From positions 1-41,814 of the forward strand of contig CALFVT010000012.1 in assembly GCA_937928165.1 (NCBI GenBank): a DNA stretch of 41,814 nucleotides. The letters are read 5' to 3'. Position numbers and translations under genes: made by a program. The DNA comes from an uncultured Caulobacterales bacterium. GTDB lineage: Bacteria; Pseudomonadota; Alphaproteobacteria; Caulobacterales; Maricaulaceae. Under the pieces are notes generated by a model. It saw nothing but the letters and a program-made list of their open reading frames with translations. It did not search any database and had not been told where the DNA came from. Positions 7,014 to 15,211 of this stretch are shown here, piece by piece (the first letter of the stretch is position 1; each line of letters begins with the position of its first letter).

Positions 7014-10000
7014 TTACTCATTTGCCGCTAATTTTTGCGTCACGTCTTTGACATTATCCGTCAAATTTCGCTCAATTAACAGCCGTTTTGGATCAAGCAA
7101 AATATGGGTTGGCCGCTTGTCCAAGGTAAACTCTAGGGTGGTTTCGGCTTCTGTGATTTTCATAACTTTGCTAAAGAACGGGTTTTCACCCAAAGTTTCC
7201 TTAGGGTCTTCGGTGTAAAAGGCCACTTCAACCCATTCATTCAAATCTATACCCGGCATTTCGGTTATGGATGTCTCTTTGCCGTCTTTTCGCGCTGCGT
7301 ATTTTTTATCAACGCTAATCGGCAAGCTCACATCAAATTTTTCGCCATTTGCCGTAACATCGACATCATCCTCGATTTTAAGCTCCCAAAACGTGATCTT
7401 ATCAAAATAATCTTTTATAAGCTGATGATAATCAGGGCCTAAAGTTTCCTTTAACTGACTGACAAGCTCCAATGTCGTTGGGTAAGGCGGGCCCGATGTG
7501 CCGTGTTCTTCAAGGAATTTACGCACAGCGGTTTGAACCGTTTCTGTTCCCGCATAATTACGCAGTCCCCAAAACACCCAACTCGCTTTATTATAAACCA
7601 AGAATTGCTGACCATTTTCAGCAAGGGCCAAAGGCTCCTCGCCTGTTTGTCCAAAAACGCGCCCTGTCAGATAGCTCCGTGTTGTACGTTCCTCATGCAA
7701 GCGGCGCGCGCGGGCATGGCCAAAGGCCGCTTCATAGGCAATCATAGCCGCATTTTCTGTTAGGCCTTCCGAGAGGACATTCCCGCCTTTGGCATTACCA
7801 GCCACAAGTTGATGCGCAAACCATTGATGGCCAATTTCATGCATTGTGACATAGCTAGCAAAATCAATACGTTTGTCATCATCGGCTTTTCCGGGATCTT
7901 GAACAAAGCCAATGTTTTCAGAAAACGGAACCGTTCCCGCAAAAGCTTGGGCAAAGCTTGCATATGGAAATTCCATAATCCGGAGCTGCGCATATTGGTA
8001 AGGGCTAAACACATCCGTATAAACATCAAAGCTCTTTTTCATCGCATCAAGCATAAGGTCGACGTTAAAATCATGCTCTGGATGATAGTAGATCTCCAAG
8101 GCCACATCATCGCCTTTTGGATTCTCCCAAACATCTTTTTTCACCGCATAATCTGCAGTTAAGAAAGAGAAGAAGTTGAGGATTGGGTTAATCGCCTTAA
8201 AATCACGGCAATCCCGTCCACCTTCGCTATATTCGCGGATTTGTTTCCCCGGCGCGATGGGAATTTGCCCCTTATCTGTGCAAACCGTTGCTTCGAAATC
8301 AACATAGTCAGCAAACCCCGTAATAAAGTTACGGCTACGGGCGTCTTTACTCCAGCGCTTCGGTAGTTTCTCACGTTTTGGTAGATCAAATTTTCGACGT
8401 TTATCAGGGTTGGTTAGGTAAAATCCCTTTGAAATTCCAAAAGACGGCATCAATGCAAAGTTACTTACAAATGTCCCATTTTTAGCAATCGCACTGCCGC
8501 TTGTGATTGTCGGCGGGTTTACGCGCGTTTTAAAGCTAATATTTCTACGCTCACCCGGCGCGAGGGCTGGGGTGAATTTATAGTCCATAATGTTATATTC
8601 AGCGAGAGCTACAGAAAACTCTACTTTAGGGTCTTGTTCTGCGCCTTCCATAGAAAATTCCAGCAGGTCATCAAAATCAACTGGGCTTGAAATAAATACC
8701 CGCTCCAAAGGTTCATTCAAAACATTTTCAATGACGTAAGTGCCTGTTAACTCTGCGCGGCGCTCGGATGGATAAAACTGCATATTCGCCGTCACGGCTT
8801 TTACCCTTGGGAGTTCCAGATCATCATAATCCGTCACAAGTTTTTCATAGGCTACCTGCTGTTTTTCGCGTTGATCGGCATTTTGATAATCATTTGCGCG
8901 GTAGCTTTGCAGGCCCATATAGCCCGTCCCAATAAAACCAGCGAGCGCGGCGGCGCTAACGGCTAGGGACGGAAGGCTCATATTGGCACGCATATGTTTT
9001 ATCCGCGACATTAGGCCAACTTGGAGCCCGCGCCGCCAAATCCATATTGTCGCCACACCCAAGATAATTACCATCGCAATCCAGTAAGCAAACTCCCAAA
9101 CAAAACTACCCGTGTTAGAGAAGCCGGCCATTTCAGAATAAGCGCCCGCGGATGGCGTTCCAAAATTCATAAGTGGGTGATAAAAGGGAAGATTCCCCAA
9201 GAAAAAGATCATTCCAAATAAAATAGCTGCCGCGCCCAACATACCAATCACGCGGCTCGGCATAAAGTTTTGGATAAACATGACCAACATGCCTTGGAAG
9301 AAGAATCCAATAAAAAAGCTAAAGATACCAATAGCCAAATATGTGCTTGGAACCGCAGGAACTTTACCTCCGCTGGCAATAATCTGCACAAAAGCGGCGA
9401 CGAATAAGCCAAGTATAACAATCGTGAGCAAGACTAAAGCTAAAGCGCCCCATTTTGCCAATAAAAGAGATATATTTTTCACCGGCGTCGCATCAATAAT
9501 TTTATGCATATTCGCCACACGGTCTCGCCACATGATATCACTGCCAAAGAACACCATGATGATAACCATGGGTAATCCCATTGAATTTAAGGCTAATTGA
9601 GTGAAGACGCGGCTTGTCGGCAGTGTTGGGTTTGTATCCATAAAGAGTTGCGCCCAAACGCCCAAGCCAAACAAGACAAGCGAAAGGCCGATTAAAATCA
9701 CAAAAGGAACTGTTTTAATGGTTCGAATATATTCAAATTTAAGGCGGTTTAGAAAAGATGTTTGATTATGAACAAATCCTATATCCGGCGTAATGGGTGT
9801 AAAATCTTTAATCTCTAAGTCCTCGTTAAGGCGCCCATTATCTTTAACGTTACGCATAGCAATGCCGCGCGTAGATAGAGCAAAAGCCGCCGCAAACATA
9901 ATAAGACCAAAAAGACCAAAGATTAGGCGATTAAGCCCAACCCAACCCATAATTGGCGCCATATTACTATTTTGCTCTGCGGGTGGCCAATAGCGCGTCT

Positions 10001-10658
10001 CAACGCCAAGCGCCCCTAAACCTAAAGGATCAATAACCGCTTGAACCCATTCGGGTGGGTTTTCACCCGCTATAATCCCTGAACCAATAAGTATAACGAT
10101 AAAGGCGACAGCGCTCACATAAACTAAGGCGCGATTTCGCGTCACGGCGGCGACAAGTGTATAAACGCCGGACACCATAAGCGAATTAACGACTACAAAG
10201 AGCATGATGGGCTGTAGGTAATGTAGCAGATTAAAAGATTGAAACGTCTCTTGGTCCGTCCACGGCATAAATTGACCCGCCATTAATCCAGCCACGCCTG
10301 CAATAACACAAAGTGACGTTGTCATCCAAACCCCTATCATTCGGGTCATCAACATTGTCGGCGTTTTAAGCGGCGTTGCATGTATAATCTCAAGTGATTT
10401 ATGGGTATCATCGCGCATGACGCCCGTGACGACGAAGACAGCCGCAAAGAAAATAGATAAAAGACTTAAAAACCCGACATTTAGGGCGAGTGGAATGGCG
10501 CCGTTATTTTTGATACGCGATCCGCCCTCAAGCGATAAAGAAATAAAATCCGTTGATGATATCAATACCCCAAACAACACCATGACGAGGCATGTGATCC
10601 AAAACCCGACTTGGCGCATATGAAGGTTCAGTTCAAATTTAAGAAGTTTTCCAAACAT
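7014..10658 (-). CDS. ABC-2 type permease fused to M1-family aminopeptidase
   Basis: The 1214-residue protein couples a membrane half to a peptidase half. Residues 1-560 contain two sets of about six hydrophobic segments, each set preceded by an ABC-2 permease-like amphipathic start (LLKFELNLHMRQVGFW; FLNRLKFEYIRTIKTVPF). A further membrane segment lies near 570-595. Residues about 620-1214 form a gluzincin M1 domain with the zinc motif HEIGH (940-944) and downstream Glu (E964 in LSEGLTENAAM). The membrane topology would place the peptidase outside the cytoplasm. The partner ATPase is encoded 11 bases upstream. The fusion architecture is known as a family; the substrate is not. The active-site residues look intact. 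Confidence 0.9.
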   Translation of the reverse strand: MFGKLLKFELNLHMRQVGFWITCLVMVLFGVLISSTDFISLSLEGGSRIKNNGAIPLALNVGFLSLLSIFFAAVFVVTGVMRDDTHKSLEIIHATPLKTPTMLMTRMIGVWMTTSLCVIAGVAGLMAGQFMPWTDQETFQSFNLLHYLQPIMLFVVVNSLMVSGVYTLVAAVTRNRALVYVSAVAFIVILIGSGIIAGENPPEWVQAVIDPLGLGALGVETRYWPPAEQNSNMAPIMGWVGLNRLIFGLFGLIMFAAAFALSTRGIAMRNVKDNGRLNEDLEIKDFTPITPDIGFVHNQTSFLNRLKFEYIRTIKTVPFVILIGLSLVLFGLGVWAQLFMDTNPTLPTSRVFTQLALNSMGLPMVIIMVFFGSDIMWRDRVANMHKIIDATPVKNISLLLAKWGALALVLLTIVILGLFVAAFVQIIASGGKVPAVPSTYLAIGIFSFFIGFFFQGMLVMFIQNFMPSRVIGMLGAAAILFGMIFFLGNLPFYHPLMNFGTPSAGAYSEMAGFSNTGSFVWEFAYWIAMVIILGVATIWIWRRGLQVGLMSRIKHMRANMSLPSLAVSAAALAGFIGTGYMGLQSYRANDYQNADQREKQQVAYEKLVTDYDDLELPRVKAVTANMQFYPSERRAELTGTYVIENVLNEPLERVFISSPVDFDDLLEFSMEGAEQDPKVEFSVALAEYNIMDYKFTPALAPGERRNISFKTRVNPPTITSGSAIAKNGTFVSNFALMPSFGISKGFYLTNPDKRRKFDLPKREKLPKRWSKDARSRNFITGFADYVDFEATVCTDKGQIPIAPGKQIREYSEGGRDCRDFKAINPILNFFSFLTADYAVKKDVWENPKGDDVALEIYYHPEHDFNVDLMLDAMKKSFDVYTDVFSPYQYAQLRIMEFPYASFAQAFAGTVPFSENIGFVQDPGKADDDKRIDFASYVTMHEIGHQWFAHQLVAGNAKGGNVLSEGLTENAAMIAYEAAFGHARARRLHEERTTRSYLTGRVFGQTGEEPLALAENGQQFLVYNKASWVFWGLRNYAGTETVQTAVRKFLEEHGTSGPPYPTTLELVSQLKETLGPDYHQLIKDYFDKITFWELKIEDDVDVTANGEKFDVSLPISVDKKYAARKDGKETSITEMPGIDLNEWVEVAFYTEDPKETLGENPFFSKVMKITEAETTLEFTLDKRPTHILLDPKRLLIERNLTDNVKDVTQKLAANE

Positions 10659-10669
10659 AGCCGGCCTCC

Positions 10670-11542
10670 TTAAACAATCTTGTAAAGATGCGCAAAATAG
10701 GCATCTTCGAGATTTGGGTCGACTTGCTCAAACCCGGCCTCCGGCGCATTATCCGAGAGCACAGATATAACCACACCGCCCATTAAGCGGCGAGTTGCGA
10801 GGACACGCCCGTCATATTTTTCTTTCACCGCGTCGACCTCGGACTTTTCAATTTTCTTACGCCAAACACGGCCGCGGATTTTATCAATGAGAGCCTCTGG
10901 TGCGCCGCGGGCAACAATTTCGCCCTGCCCCATAATCGCCATATCCGCGCAGAGGTCGCGCACATCTTCGACAATGTGGGTTGAGAGGATAATGATCTTC
11001 TCCTCACCAGCTTCTGATAAAAGATCAAGAAAGCGTTGCCGCTCAAATGGGTCAAGCCCAGCCGTTGGTTCATCAACAATTAGAACTTTCGGATCTCCTA
11101 ATAACGCTTGCGCCACGCCAAATCGTTGCCGCATACCGCCGGAATAGGTCGCAACAGAGGCTGACTTATGAGTGAGCAAGTTTACATTCTTCAACAAAGA
11201 TAAGACCTGATCTTTACGCTCTTTCGCGTTATTAATGCCTTTTAATACCGCAATGTGGTCCAGCAAAGCTTCGGCGCTCATTCGTGGGTAAACGCCGAAG
11301 TCTTGGGGTAAATAGCCCAAAACACTACGCATAATATCGGGCTCTTTTGTGATATCAACGCCGTTTAATGTAATCTCACCTTGATCAGGATTCTGCAGGG
11401 TTGCGAGCGTACGCATTAGAGTCGACTTCCCGGCACCGTTCGGCCCCAATAGGCCAAATAAACCTGGTTTTAAGTCAAGGTTTATATTATTCATCGCGTG
11501 AACATTGCCAAACCGCTTGTGCACATTCTTAATTGATAACAT
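10670..11542 (-). CDS. ABC transporter ATP-binding protein
   Basis: The 290-residue cytoplasmic ATPase has Walker A GPNGAGKST (33-41), the Q-loop in LGYLPQDFGVYP, signature YSGGMRQRFGVAQ, Walker B VLIVDEPTAGLDP and the switch His in LSTHIVED. A C-terminal 70-residue extension (from GRVWRKKIEKSEVD) resembles the regulatory tail of ABC-2 ATPases. It is first in an operon with the permease/M1 fusion, separated by 11 bases, and should power that permease as a dimer. An 18-bp inverted repeat about 200 bases upstream (11740-11781) may be a control element for it or for the divergent marR gene. Confidence 0.93.
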   Translation of the reverse strand: MLSIKNVHKRFGNVHAMNNINLDLKPGLFGLLGPNGAGKSTLMRTLATLQNPDQGEITLNGVDITKEPDIMRSVLGYLPQDFGVYPRMSAEALLDHIAVLKGINNAKERKDQVLSLLKNVNLLTHKSASVATYSGGMRQRFGVAQALLGDPKVLIVDEPTAGLDPFERQRFLDLLSEAGEEKIIILSTHIVEDVRDLCADMAIMGQGEIVARGAPEALIDKIRGRVWRKKIEKSEVDAVKEKYDGRVLATRRLMGGVVISVLSDNAPEAGFEQVDPNLEDAYFAHLYKIV

Positions 11543-11739
11543 GGTCTCGTCCCTTTAAGTCTGGCGTATTTTACGCTCATTATATTATTCCTCTTGTCCA
11601 AGAGACTAACAGCTTTGCCTCTGCACGACTAGAAAAATCTTACTTTTCAAAAAACTTGGCTAATGAAATATAATATTCAACTTTATTATTTAAATACAAT
11701 GATTTAATGATAAAATACTCAATATTAAACTTTAGTTTT

Positions 11740-11781
11740 ATTTTCGTTTATCAATAATTGTTTTTATTGATAAACGAAAAT
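11740..11781. promoter_or_regulatory. Perfect 18-bp inverted repeat, candidate operator or hairpin
   Basis: ATTTTCGTTTATCAATAA (11740-11757) is exactly mirrored at 11764-11781, with a 6-base loop TTGTTT. The AT-rich composition and location between divergent genes suit a transcription-factor operator, for instance for the MarR protein encoded at 12253. As RNA it would form a long stable hairpin able to terminate transcription from either side. The two uses cannot be separated by reading. Confidence 0.55.
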
Positions 11782-11953
11782 TGTCAAAAATTCATAATTT
11801 TTCCTAACTGATTCATTTGTCAAATTTCCAATATAAAGTACCTGCGCCCGTAGGAATGGATAATGCTATGTCCAAAACTTAATCCTTGCACAGACTCAAA
11901 GTTTCGCAGATAATAAGTTCATCAAAGCCGTCTGATAACCAGGCCGCGTAATC

Positions 11954-12123
11954 GAAAGGAGGTGTATCTTGTTTATCTTTTTTGAGGGGTCTGCCCAAAG
12001 CTAATATTTAGTCCTTTCGTAAACGCGAAATTGGGTATCTAAATTATTCATAGAGAAGCGGGCATGACGTCCCGTTAGACCCAGACTTAAAACGAGGCCT
12101 CCTGATACTGTCAGGAGGCCTTT
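11954..12123 (+). other. Candidate leader-peptide or small-RNA unit
   Basis: GAAAGGAGGTG (11954-11964) is an almost full complement of the 16S rRNA 3' tail. Five bases on, a TTG opens an 11-codon frame (MFIFFEGSAQS, 11969-12004). About 90 bases then contain a short imperfect GCGGG/CCCGT hairpin (about 12058-12075), and the unit closes with a perfect 10-bp stem (12096-12120). No longer protein follows. This could be a leader peptide with attenuation, a small regulatory RNA, or the relic of a small gene. No RNA family is recognised. Confidence 0.35.
12096..12123 (+). terminator. Probable rho-independent terminator
   Basis: GGCCTCCTGA (12096-12105) and TCAGGAGGCC (12111-12120) form a perfect 10-bp GC-rich stem with a 5-base loop, followed by only three Ts. 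It would end the short transcript from about 11950 before marR starts. The weak T-run leaves some doubt. Confidence 0.6.
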
Positions 12124-12252
12124 GCTATATCGATGATAATTTTATAGACACAGCAAACCCCAACGCATCATTTATGCTGCATCCGCATTATTTTATTGCG
12201 CCGCAAATTATCGGCTCTATATTATTTCACATCTGAAACAATAGAGGCTTTT

Positions 12253-12696
12253 ATGGCTATTGCCCGTACTGTAGATCGCCGTTTATTTTTTCTATTTAAC
12301 CGTGCTCATACCCAGCTCGCAAAATTTGCAGATTATCACCTTGCAGGCTCATCCGGTGTCAGCACATCCCAGGCCGCCGTATTAACATATCTAGGTTATC
12401 ATGACGGTTGCCGCCTGAGTGATTTAGCCAATGGCGTTGGGCGTAATAATTCCGCAATCACGGGCCTTGTAAGCCGCATGGAAAAACTAAGACTTGTCTC
12501 CCGTAAAAAGACATTAGATGGCCGCTCCCGCGCTGTTTACCTCACTGATGAAGGCTGGCGCCTAAGAGAGATTGTGCGTGAAGACTTTCGTAGCTTTAAT
12601 GAAAAACTGACCCGCGGGCTTACGGAAAGCGAAGTCGATGCCGTTATAAAGTTTCTAAATTTATCGATTGAAAATGTTGCACCTCAAGATAAGTAA
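12253..12696 (+). CDS. MarR-family transcriptional regulator
   Basis: The product is a winged helix-turn-helix regulator of about 147 residues that should act as a DNA-binding dimer. The recognition region is VSTSQAAVLTYLGYHDG followed by LSDLANGVGRNNSAITGLVSRMEK, and the wing is VSRKKTLDGRSRAVYLTDEG. The DGR-RA motif is typical of MarR wings. ATG at 12253 is preferred over a TTG 57 bases upstream because AGAGG sits 7 bases before it and the upstream residues are atypical. The DsbA-like gene starts 60 bases downstream. A large palindrome at 11740-11781 is a possible binding site. The ligand is unknown. Confidence 0.85.
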   Translation: MAIARTVDRRLFFLFNRAHTQLAKFADYHLAGSSGVSTSQAAVLTYLGYHDGCRLSDLANGVGRNNSAITGLVSRMEKLRLVSRKKTLDGRSRAVYLTDEGWRLREIVREDFRSFNEKLTRGLTESEVDAVIKFLNLSIENVAPQDK

Positions 12697-12756
12697 ACCA
12701 CAGAATTAAGCACGGCTAATAAATAACACATTGACAGATTATAATAAGACCCATTT

Positions 12757-13452
12757 ATGACAACCTCCACCACCACGGCGATACGAATTGATATTATATC
12801 TGACATTGTCTGCCCTTGGTGCTGGCTTGGCTGGCGGTATTTAAAAGCGGCAATAGATCAGACGGCCATCCCGGTAGAGATGCGCTGGCGGGCCTATATG
12901 CTAGATACGAATGTGCCCAAAAACGGGACTGACTATAAAGCTTATATGGCGAAAAAATTTGGTACAGCACCCGACAACCGCTTTGCTAAGATGCGTGAGC
13001 ACCTCGAAGCCGCTGCCCCTGACGCGGGCATAGAATTTCGCTTTGACGGCATCCCCAAAAGAGCCAACACTCTGGCCGCCCATCAACTTATGCACTGGGC
13101 ACAAGAGCAAAATACACAGGAGCAAAATACACAGGGGCAAAACAACGCAAATGATATGGCCGAAGCTTTATTTACGGCTTTTTTTAAAGATCACCTTGAT
13201 ATAAATGACCAAGATGTTTTGCTCAATCTGGCCAGCGAATTTGGGATGGATACGGATTTAATCAGAACACTTTACAGTAAAAACGCCGATGAAACTGTTA
13301 TTATGGAAGACATCGCTGCCGTGAGCCGCGCCGGAATACGCAGCGTGCCCTCTTATATATATCAAGGAAAATATCTACTTCAGGGGGCGCAGCCCGCAAA
13401 AGCCCATTATGATATGATAGAAAAGCTATCATCTGACACCAATAGCACATAA
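12757..13452 (+). CDS. DsbA-family (FrnE-like) thiol oxidoreductase
   Basis: The 231-residue protein is a cytoplasmic DsbA-fold enzyme (no signal peptide) with the active-site motif CPWC at residues 19-22 in SDIVCPWCWLGW. Further family marks are the helical insertion with AHQLMHWA, the DMAEALFTAFF segment and the cis-Pro-bearing GIRSVPSYIYQGKYLLQGAQP near the C-terminus. FrnE-type members are linked to oxidative-stress tolerance and polyketide modification; the physiological partner here is unknown. A Gln/Asn-rich insertion at about residues 117-130 comes from an exact 15-bp tandem duplication and is not typical of relatives. The MAPEG gene follows after 11 bases. Confidence 0.88.
   Translation: MTTSTTTAIRIDIISDIVCPWCWLGWRYLKAAIDQTAIPVEMRWRAYMLDTNVPKNGTDYKAYMAKKFGTAPDNRFAKMREHLEAAAPDAGIEFRFDGIPKRANTLAAHQLMHWAQEQNTQEQNTQGQNNANDMAEALFTAFFKDHLDINDQDVLLNLASEFGMDTDLIRTLYSKNADETVIMEDIAAVSRAGIRSVPSYIYQGKYLLQGAQPAKAHYDMIEKLSSDTNST
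13105..13142 (+). repeat. 15-bp in-frame tandem duplication inside the DsbA-like gene
   Basis: The unit GAGCAAAATACACAG occurs exactly twice (13105-13119, 13120-13134), followed by a partial third copy GGGCAAAAC. Each unit encodes EQNTQ, so copy changes keep the frame. Confidence 0.9.
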
Positions 13453-13463
13453 GGATAGAGCCT

Positions 13464-13859
13464 ATGACTCTTTTTGAAATTACGGGCTTTTATGCCGCTT
13501 TAAATATTTTGCTTCTTCTTGTTCTCACCTTTCGGGTTGGGCAAATCCGCCTTGGCAAGAAAATCAATCTTGGCGACGGCGGTAATGATGAAATGTATCG
13601 CCGCATTAGAGCGCAAGGGAATTACACAGAATATGCACCTTTATCCCTCATCGGCCTTTATGCTATGGCAAGCTTGTCGGCTCTGCCCATTATCTTACAT
13701 ATATTCGGGGCAATATTCCTCATTGGGCGTATTTTACATGCTATAGGCATGAACGCCCCTAAAGCCTCTGGCAAGGGCCGTTTGATCGGGATGGTATTGA
13801 CTATCTTGACATTATTCGGGCAGGCTGGCGCCATTCTCTTTCTTATTTTCACGGCTTAA
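13464..13859 (+). CDS. MAPEG-family membrane protein
   Basis: The 131-residue protein has four predicted membrane helices and the MAPEG signature RAQGNYTEYAPL (about 50-61), with EYAP preceding helix two. MAPEG proteins include glutathione-dependent membrane transferases. Bacterial members are mostly uncharacterised but are expected to be trimeric inner-membrane proteins. An AAGGA sequence sits 9 bases before the ATG. It lies 11 bases after the DsbA-like gene and 11 before pmbA, so co-transcription is likely; a thiol-related link with the DsbA neighbour is suggestive only. Confidence 0.85.
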   Translation: MTLFEITGFYAALNILLLLVLTFRVGQIRLGKKINLGDGGNDEMYRRIRAQGNYTEYAPLSLIGLYAMASLSALPIILHIFGAIFLIGRILHAIGMNAPKASGKGRLIGMVLTILTLFGQAGAILFLIFTA

Positions 13860-13870
13860 AGGACAATCTT

Positions 13871-15211
13871 TTGCCCAATCCAGAACTTGTAAAAACACTC
13901 GATAACTTACTCAGCAAAGCCCGCGCCGCAGGCGCCGAAGACGCAGACGGCATTGTGACCTATGGCCGCTCACTCTCTGTGTCAGTTCGCGGCGGTGATC
14001 TTGAAGATATTGACAATAGTGAAGGCCGCGATGTGGGGCTTCGCGTCATAATCGGCGGTCGGCAAGCTTGCGTATCAAGCTCTGATATCTCCGCGCGGTC
14101 TTTGGATCAACTCGCCGAACGGGCGGTTGCCATGGCTAAATTAGCTCCGGTTGACCCATATTGCGGCTTACCCAATGGCGTTAGCCTTGCCGTCGATGCA
14201 GCCCCCTATGATCTTCATGACAGCCACATCCTTAGCCCGGACATCTTAAAGTCCCGCGCTCTTGAGGTCGAAGCGGGCGCGCTGAGCATTGACGGAGTGG
14301 CGCAAGCTATGGGCGCATCTGCCTCCTTTTCCCAAAGTGATTTCACCTTTGGTAATAGCCGCGGCTTTCGCTCCGGTTGGGCATCGTCACGCCACGGCAT
14401 AAGTACCATGGCGATTGCCGAAAAAGACGGCGCTATGGAACGCGACTTCGATTATGCAGCGTTTCGTCATTTTGATGACTTACCAGACCCGCATAAAATT
14501 GGCCAAACCGCTGGGCAGCGAGCGGTTGCGCGGCTGGGCGCAGAAAAAATTGCGTCCGGCCCTATGACCGTGTTTTACGATCAGCGCAAAGCCAGCTCCC
14601 TTCTCTCAGCTTTTTTAAGCGCTATAAACGGCAACGCCATTACGCGCGGCGTCTCATATCTAAAAGATAAAATGGGCGAGAGCATATTCAACAAAGATGT
14701 TAATATCATTGATGATCCCTTTATTATTCGCGGGTTAGCAAGCCGCCCTTGCGATGGTGAAGGAGTGGCCGTGCGTAAAAGCCATCTCATTGAAAACGGT
14801 GTCTTACAGCAATGGCTTTTAAATACATCCGCCGCTAGACAGCTTGAACTCAGCAGTACAGGCCATGGCTCTCGCAGTATAAGCACCCCCCCTGGCATTG
14901 GGCCGTCCAACGCCTATATTGCAGCGGGAGACGCCTCTCCGCAGGCCCTATTTACCGAAACGGGGCGCGGACTTTTAGTGACAGATATGTTTGGCCCCAA
15001 TGTAAATGCCAATACCGGCGATTATAGCGTCGGCGTTAGCGGCTTTCTAATAGAAGGCGGGCAAGTCACAAAACCTGTGAGCGAAATTACAATCGCTGGC
15101 AATTTGCTTGAGATGTTTGCAGGCCTCACCCCAGCCAATGATCTTAAGTTTGATAGTAGCATCAACGCCCCAACGTTACGGGTCGAAGGAATGATGGTTG
15201 CCGGCCTTTGA
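13871..15211 (+). CDS. pmbA: PmbA, TldD/PmbA metalloprotease-complex subunit
   Basis: The 446-residue protein matches PmbA (TldE): an N-terminal domain with SVSVRGGDLEDIDNSEGRDVG, the central SGPMTVFYDQRKASSLL region, and C-terminal TGHGSRSISTPPGIGPSN, VTDMFGPNVNANTGDYSVG and GFLIEGG. It lacks the HExxxH zinc motif of TldD, as expected for the non-catalytic partner of the TldD/PmbA protease, which cleaves unfolded small peptides such as microcin precursors and CcdA. tldD is not in the window. Translation starts at TTG (13871) with AAAGGA 7 bases upstream. Its end overlaps the next gene by 14 bases, a typical alphaproteobacterial start to the lipid A cluster. Confidence 0.93.
   Translation: MPNPELVKTLDNLLSKARAAGAEDADGIVTYGRSLSVSVRGGDLEDIDNSEGRDVGLRVIIGGRQACVSSSDISARSLDQLAERAVAMAKLAPVDPYCGLPNGVSLAVDAAPYDLHDSHILSPDILKSRALEVEAGALSIDGVAQAMGASASFSQSDFTFGNSRGFRSGWASSRHGISTMAIAEKDGAMERDFDYAAFRHFDDLPDPHKIGQTAGQRAVARLGAEKIASGPMTVFYDQRKASSLLSAFLSAINGNAITRGVSYLKDKMGESIFNKDVNIIDDPFIIRGLASRPCDGEGVAVRKSHLIENGVLQQWLLNTSAARQLELSSTGHGSRSISTPPGIGPSNAYIAAGDASPQALFTETGRGLLVTDMFGPNVNANTGDYSVGVSGFLIEGGQVTKPVSEITIAGNLLEMFAGLTPANDLKFDSSINAPTLRVEGMMVAGL

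Larger units (their letters stand above)
11543..12252. other. 710-base gene-free, AT-rich divergent intergenic region
   Basis: No protein gene of useful length fits here. It lies between the ABC operon (leftward) and marR (rightward). It holds an 18-bp perfect inverted repeat (11740-11781) and, from 11954, a unit with a near-perfect Shine-Dalgarno sequence, an 11-codon frame and a terminator-like hairpin; these are described separately. The first 300 bases are strongly AT-rich and could hold promoters for both sides, but no single promoter is convincing. Confidence 0.6.

Noticed and set aside
7472-8162. Plus-strand frames opposite the M1 domain
   Set aside because: Antisense frames in a well-supported gene.
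12730-12744. TTGACA and TATAAT before the DsbA-like gene
   Set aside because: The two hexamers are only three bases apart, so they cannot be a normal -35/-10 pair.
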